64,000 nt of DNA, taken from the NCBI GenBank assembly GCA_002344055.1, contig DDTH01000011.1, positions 239,712 to 303,711 of the forward strand, written 5' to 3'. Each line of letters starts with the position of its first letter. Within the stretch, counting starts at the first letter, position 1. A program made the translations under genes and the position numbers. This DNA is from Sphingomonadales bacterium UBA2369 (lineage in GTDB: Bacteria; Pseudomonadota; Alphaproteobacteria; Sphingomonadales; Sphingomonadaceae). Below, piece after piece: positions 61,378 through 64,000 of the stretch. The notes below the pieces were generated by a model, which was given only the letters and a program-made list of their open reading frames with translations, was not told where the DNA came from and searched no databases.

Positions 61378-62018
61378 CTGTTCTTGATCGCTCCCTGTTC
61401 GATCCGCAAGCGGGCATTGCCTTCCAGCACTACTGTGCGTTCGGGCAGATCGCCCTGCAAGCGGTCCGCGCTGAAATTGCCGAGCGGGATCTGGCCCTCG
61501 ACCGCGCCGCGGCTCCGCAGGCTGCGATCGCGCAGATCGACCAGCACGTCCGACGTCAGCAGCCGGTAGCCGTTCGCGCCGGTGATCAGCACCTCGCCGA
61601 TCACGTCCACCTTGTTTTCGTCCGGATTGAAGCGGGCCCGGCCGGCAGTGATCTCCGCCGGGCCATCGGCCATTTCCAGCCGCGCCTTCATGTCGGCAAT
61701 CTCCACCACCGGATCGGCGGAACTGGCCTGGATCGCCGAGCGCGCGTCCAGCACGAACGGACGGCCTTCCTCGTCCTGGCCGCGATATTGCGCCGCCTCG
61801 ACCTTCAGCCGCTCGCCGGCCTGCTCGATCTTGCTCTTGTCGACCAGGAAGCTGACTTCCTTGCGTTCCTCCAGCGGCACGAGCGCGAGGAAGGCGAGCA
61901 GCAAGCCGGCCAGCACCGGCAGGCCGTATTTCAGCGTGCGGACGAGCTTGTCGTGCGACGATCCCGGCTTCGCCCAGCGGCGTTTGACTCTTCTGTCCTG
62001 CTCGGCGAGCTCAGACAT
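61374..62018 (-). CDS. lptC: LPS export protein LptC
   Basis: A 214-residue protein with one N-terminal membrane helix (LKYGLPVLAGLLLAFLALVPL) and a periplasmic LptC/OstA fold (FLVDKSKIEQAGERLKVEAAQY, VDVIGEVLITGANGYRLLTSDVLVDL). It anchors LptA to LptFG. The start overlaps the rnd stop by eight bases. Confidence 0.92.
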   Translation of the reverse strand: MSELAEQDRRVKRRWAKPGSSHDKLVRTLKYGLPVLAGLLLAFLALVPLEERKEVSFLVDKSKIEQAGERLKVEAAQYRGQDEEGRPFVLDARSAIQASSADPVVEIADMKARLEMADGPAEITAGRARFNPDENKVDVIGEVLITGANGYRLLTSDVLVDLRDRSLRSRGAVEGQIPLGNFSADRLQGDLPERTVVLEGNARLRIEQGAIKNR

Positions 62019-62634
62019 GCGCGAAAATATCCTCCTCCGCCCAGCCGGCGAGGTCGAGCAAGGCGCGGTGCGGCAGGAAATCGAAGCAGGCCTGGGCCAG
62101 GGCGGTGCGGCCCTCGCGCGCCAGGCGGATGTCGAGAATGTCCTTCATGGCGTGGAGATAACGCACGTCGGTCGCCGCATATTCCTTCTGCGCGTCGCTT
62201 AAATTGTCACCGCCCCAGTCCGACGATTGCTGCTGCTTGGAAATCTCATGGCCGAGCAGTTCGCGCACCAATTCCTTCAGACCGTGACGGTCGGTGTAGG
62301 TGCGGATCAGCCGCGAGGCGGTCTTGGTGCAATAGACCGGTTCCGCCATCACGCCGAGATAGGCGCGGATCGAGGCCAGATCGAAGCGGGCGAAATGATA
62401 GAGTTTCAGCCGGTCCGGATCAGTCAGCACCGCCTTCAGATTGGGCGCGGCATAATCGCTGCCCGCCGAAAAGCGGATCAGATGCTCGTCGCCGCCGCCG
62501 TCCGACACCTGCACTAGGCACAATCGGTCGCGGCCCAGCTGCAACCCCATCGTTTCGGTATCGACCGCGATCGGCCCGGGTCCCAGCGCGCCGGCGGGGA
62601 TGTCTTCCTCGTGAAAATGCACTGCCATCGGCAT
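62011..62634 (-). CDS. rnd: Ribonuclease D-like DEDDy exonuclease
   Basis: A 207-residue single-domain 3'-5' exonuclease: IAVDTETMGLQ (Exo I), HFARFDLASI (Exo II) and YAATDVRYLHAM (Exo III, with the Tyr). It lacks the HRDC domain of E. coli RNase D, as usual for the short alphaproteobacterial form. It heads the lptC-lptA-lptB-rpoN series. Confidence 0.92.
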   Translation of the reverse strand: MPMAVHFHEEDIPAGALGPGPIAVDTETMGLQLGRDRLCLVQVSDGGGDEHLIRFSAGSDYAAPNLKAVLTDPDRLKLYHFARFDLASIRAYLGVMAEPVYCTKTASRLIRTYTDRHGLKELVRELLGHEISKQQQSSDWGGDNLSDAQKEYAATDVRYLHAMKDILDIRLAREGRTALAQACFDFLPHRALLDLAGWAEEDIFAHV

Positions 62635-62733
62635 AACTTAGGCGTAACCGGTCACAGGCTCAATGATTGCCGCTCTTGATTGCCGCGCGCTGCCCCGGCA
62701 GAGGGCGGAAAATTCGATAGGGGTGCAGAAGAT

Positions 62734-63711
62734 ATGCCCGGTGGTCTCGCCGCTTTGCTCGACGATGTGGCGGCGATTGCCAAGCTGGCGGCCGCCTCGA
62801 TCGACGATATCGGCGCCGCCGCCGGCCGCGCCGGACTGAAGGCCGCAGGCGTGGTGATCGACGATGCGGCGGTGACCCCGCGCTACGTCACCGGCTTCCA
62901 GCCCAATCGCGAGCTGCCGATCATCTGGCGGATCGCCAAGGGCAGCCTGTTCAACAAGCTCGTCATCATCCTGCCGGTGGCCTTGCTGCTAACCTGGCTG
63001 CTGCCATCCGCGATCACGCCGCTGCTGATGCTGGGCGGCGCCTATCTCTGCTACGAAGGCGCGGAGAAGATCTGGCATTCGCTGACCCACAAGAAAGAGA
63101 CGCTGGCCGAGACCGCGGCAGAGCTGAACGATCCCGACCATGAGAAGAAGATGATCGCCGGTGCGATCCGCACCGATTTCATCCTGTCCGCAGAGATCAT
63201 GGCGATCGCGCTCGCGGAACTGACCAAGCCGCCGGAAGAATCGGCTTTGGCGCAGGCCGCTCAGCGGGTCGCCGAGCTGAACTACTGGACGCTCGCTGCG
63301 AGTCTCGCGGTAGTGGGCGTCGCCATCACCGTTATCGTCTATGGCGCGGTCGGCCTGATCGTGAAGATGGACGATGTCGGGTTGAACCTGGCGGCGCGCA
63401 AGAATGGCGGCGTGCAGGCGCTCGGGCGCGGCCTGGTCAAGGCCATGCCGATCGTCATGAAGCTTCTGTCGGTGATCGGGATCGCGGCGATGATCTGGGT
63501 CGGCGGCCACATCGTCGTCGCCGGCATGAACAATCTGGGCGTGAGCGAGCCCTATCACATCTTCCACGTGATCGCGGACAATGTGGCGCACGCTTTGCCG
63601 GCCATTGCGGGCTTCGCGGGATGGCTGACGACGACCGTGCTGGACTTCTGTGCAGGCCTTTTGCTGGGGGCGATCCTGGTCGCGATCCACGGCCTGTTCG
63701 CCCGGCATTGA
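62734..63711 (+). CDS. DUF808 family membrane protein (YedI-like)
   Basis: A 325-residue protein beginning MPGGLAALLDDVAAIAKLAAASIDDIG, the fixed start of DUF808/YedI proteins, with about five membrane segments (VIILPVALLLTWLL, LAASLAVVGVAITVIVYGAVGLI, LLSVIGIAAMIWVGGHIVVAG). Start ATG 62734 was preferred over 62680. Inner-membrane protein of unknown function. Confidence 0.9.
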   Translation: MPGGLAALLDDVAAIAKLAAASIDDIGAAAGRAGLKAAGVVIDDAAVTPRYVTGFQPNRELPIIWRIAKGSLFNKLVIILPVALLLTWLLPSAITPLLMLGGAYLCYEGAEKIWHSLTHKKETLAETAAELNDPDHEKKMIAGAIRTDFILSAEIMAIALAELTKPPEESALAQAAQRVAELNYWTLAASLAVVGVAITVIVYGAVGLIVKMDDVGLNLAARKNGGVQALGRGLVKAMPIVMKLLSVIGIAAMIWVGGHIVVAGMNNLGVSEPYHIFHVIADNVAHALPAIAGFAGWLTTTVLDFCAGLLLGAILVAIHGLFARH

Positions 63712-63896
63712 GCCAGAATGGTGAGTTCCATGCGTAAAAACGTCGAAACTAAGGCGAATCCTCTCGCCGCAGCGGGCGTTTTGCGCTAAACGACTCGGCA
63801 GAGTGCCCTCGGCCGGGCTCTCTGACCGCGCGTGCGTATCAGCCCTGCTCGGCGGTCTCGAACAGGGGTCAGGGCGCCGGGAAGCATTTAAGGCAC

Positions 63897-64000
63897 ATGA
63901 GTTTTGATAAAGGGCGTCGCGGCGATCGCGGCGGGCGCGGCAGAGACAAGCGCGATTCGTTCGGTGACGACAATTATGGTGGCGGCGGCTTCGGCGGCGG
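63897..64000 (+). CDS. Cold-shock domain protein, 3' end outside window
   Basis: Only the first 34 codons are present: MSFDKGRRGDRGGRGRDKRD then a Gly-rich run (NYGGGGFGG). This basic, glycine-rich leader is how the long cold-shock proteins of sphingomonads begin, with the nucleic-acid-binding cold-shock domain further on. The domain itself is not in the window, so the call rests on the N-terminal pattern. Confidence 0.6.
   Translation, partial: MSFDKGRRGDRGGRGRDKRDSFGDDNYGGGGFGG

Overview
The window is high-GC DNA (by eye about two thirds G+C), densely coded on both strands, and carries a chromosomal core typical of an alphaproteobacterium of the Sphingomonadales. Pointers are the yebC-ruvC-ruvA-ruvB-ybgC-tolQRAB-pal order, the rnd-lptC-lptA-lptB-rpoN block, a DUF1134/EipA-like envelope protein, DUF465, a DUF6628-like protein, and a glycine-rich cold-shock protein start at the right edge. 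The lineage is inferred from gene content and order; no rRNA gene is present to prove it. No IS element, prophage or CRISPR array was seen.

Layout. 0-3.4 kb: two divergently placed, paralogous secreted MA-type metallopeptidase/TPR proteins. 3.4-14 kb: mostly minus strand: an ABC-F ATPase, DUF465, a YghU-type GST translationally coupled to a DPP-IV peptidase, a SHOCT membrane protein, an OmpA-like protein, a DUF6065-JmjC fusion, MgtC and VOC proteins. 14-15.2 kb: a transglutaminase-like protein, then a tiny transcription unit with an 18-residue ORF. 15.2-25.6 kb: the long minus-strand pal/tol/ybgC and ruv/yebC cluster, containing a truncated second TolA. 25.6-34.2 kb: small proteins, tRNA-Thr(GGT), cupin, Xaa-Pro aminopeptidase, oligopeptidase B, thioesterase, hydrolase, serS. 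34.2-39.7 kb: DUF2721, aspartic protease, ExbD-like lipoprotein, ispG (with an in-frame HTH gene relic upstream), class C beta-lactamase fold hydrolase, GAF-EAL protein. 39.9-47.5 kb: acyltransferase, SPFH/RHH/mini-membrane operon, periplasmic asparaginase and S1/P1 nuclease, paired secreted paralogues, ygfZ, pyrC. 47.5-54.8 kb: DUF1134, tRNA-Ser, MarR, EamA, Tat-exported amidohydrolase, TfoX, tRNA-Thr(CGT), a small region with a 2OG oxygenase and a sulfotransferase-like gene beside a gene relic, PilZ. 54.9-64 kb: L,D-transpeptidase, maiA, class II aldolase, OmpA-like, rpoN, lptB, lptA, lptC, rnd, DUF808, cold-shock protein.

Themes. Envelope biogenesis dominates (Tol-Pal, Lpt, L,D-transpeptidase, OmpA-like proteins, DUF1134), together with an unusual number of exported peptidases and hydrolases suited to scavenging peptides and nucleic acids. 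Many neighbours overlap by four bases (ATGA/GTGA), so translational coupling is common. The features most worth a second look are the tiny ORF with a complete anti-Shine-Dalgarno match, the tandem ATCAT-N6-ATGAT boxes in front of the SPFH/ribbon-helix-helix operon, the DUF6065-JmjC protein lacking its distal iron ligand, and the duplicated TolA C-terminal domain inside the tol operon.
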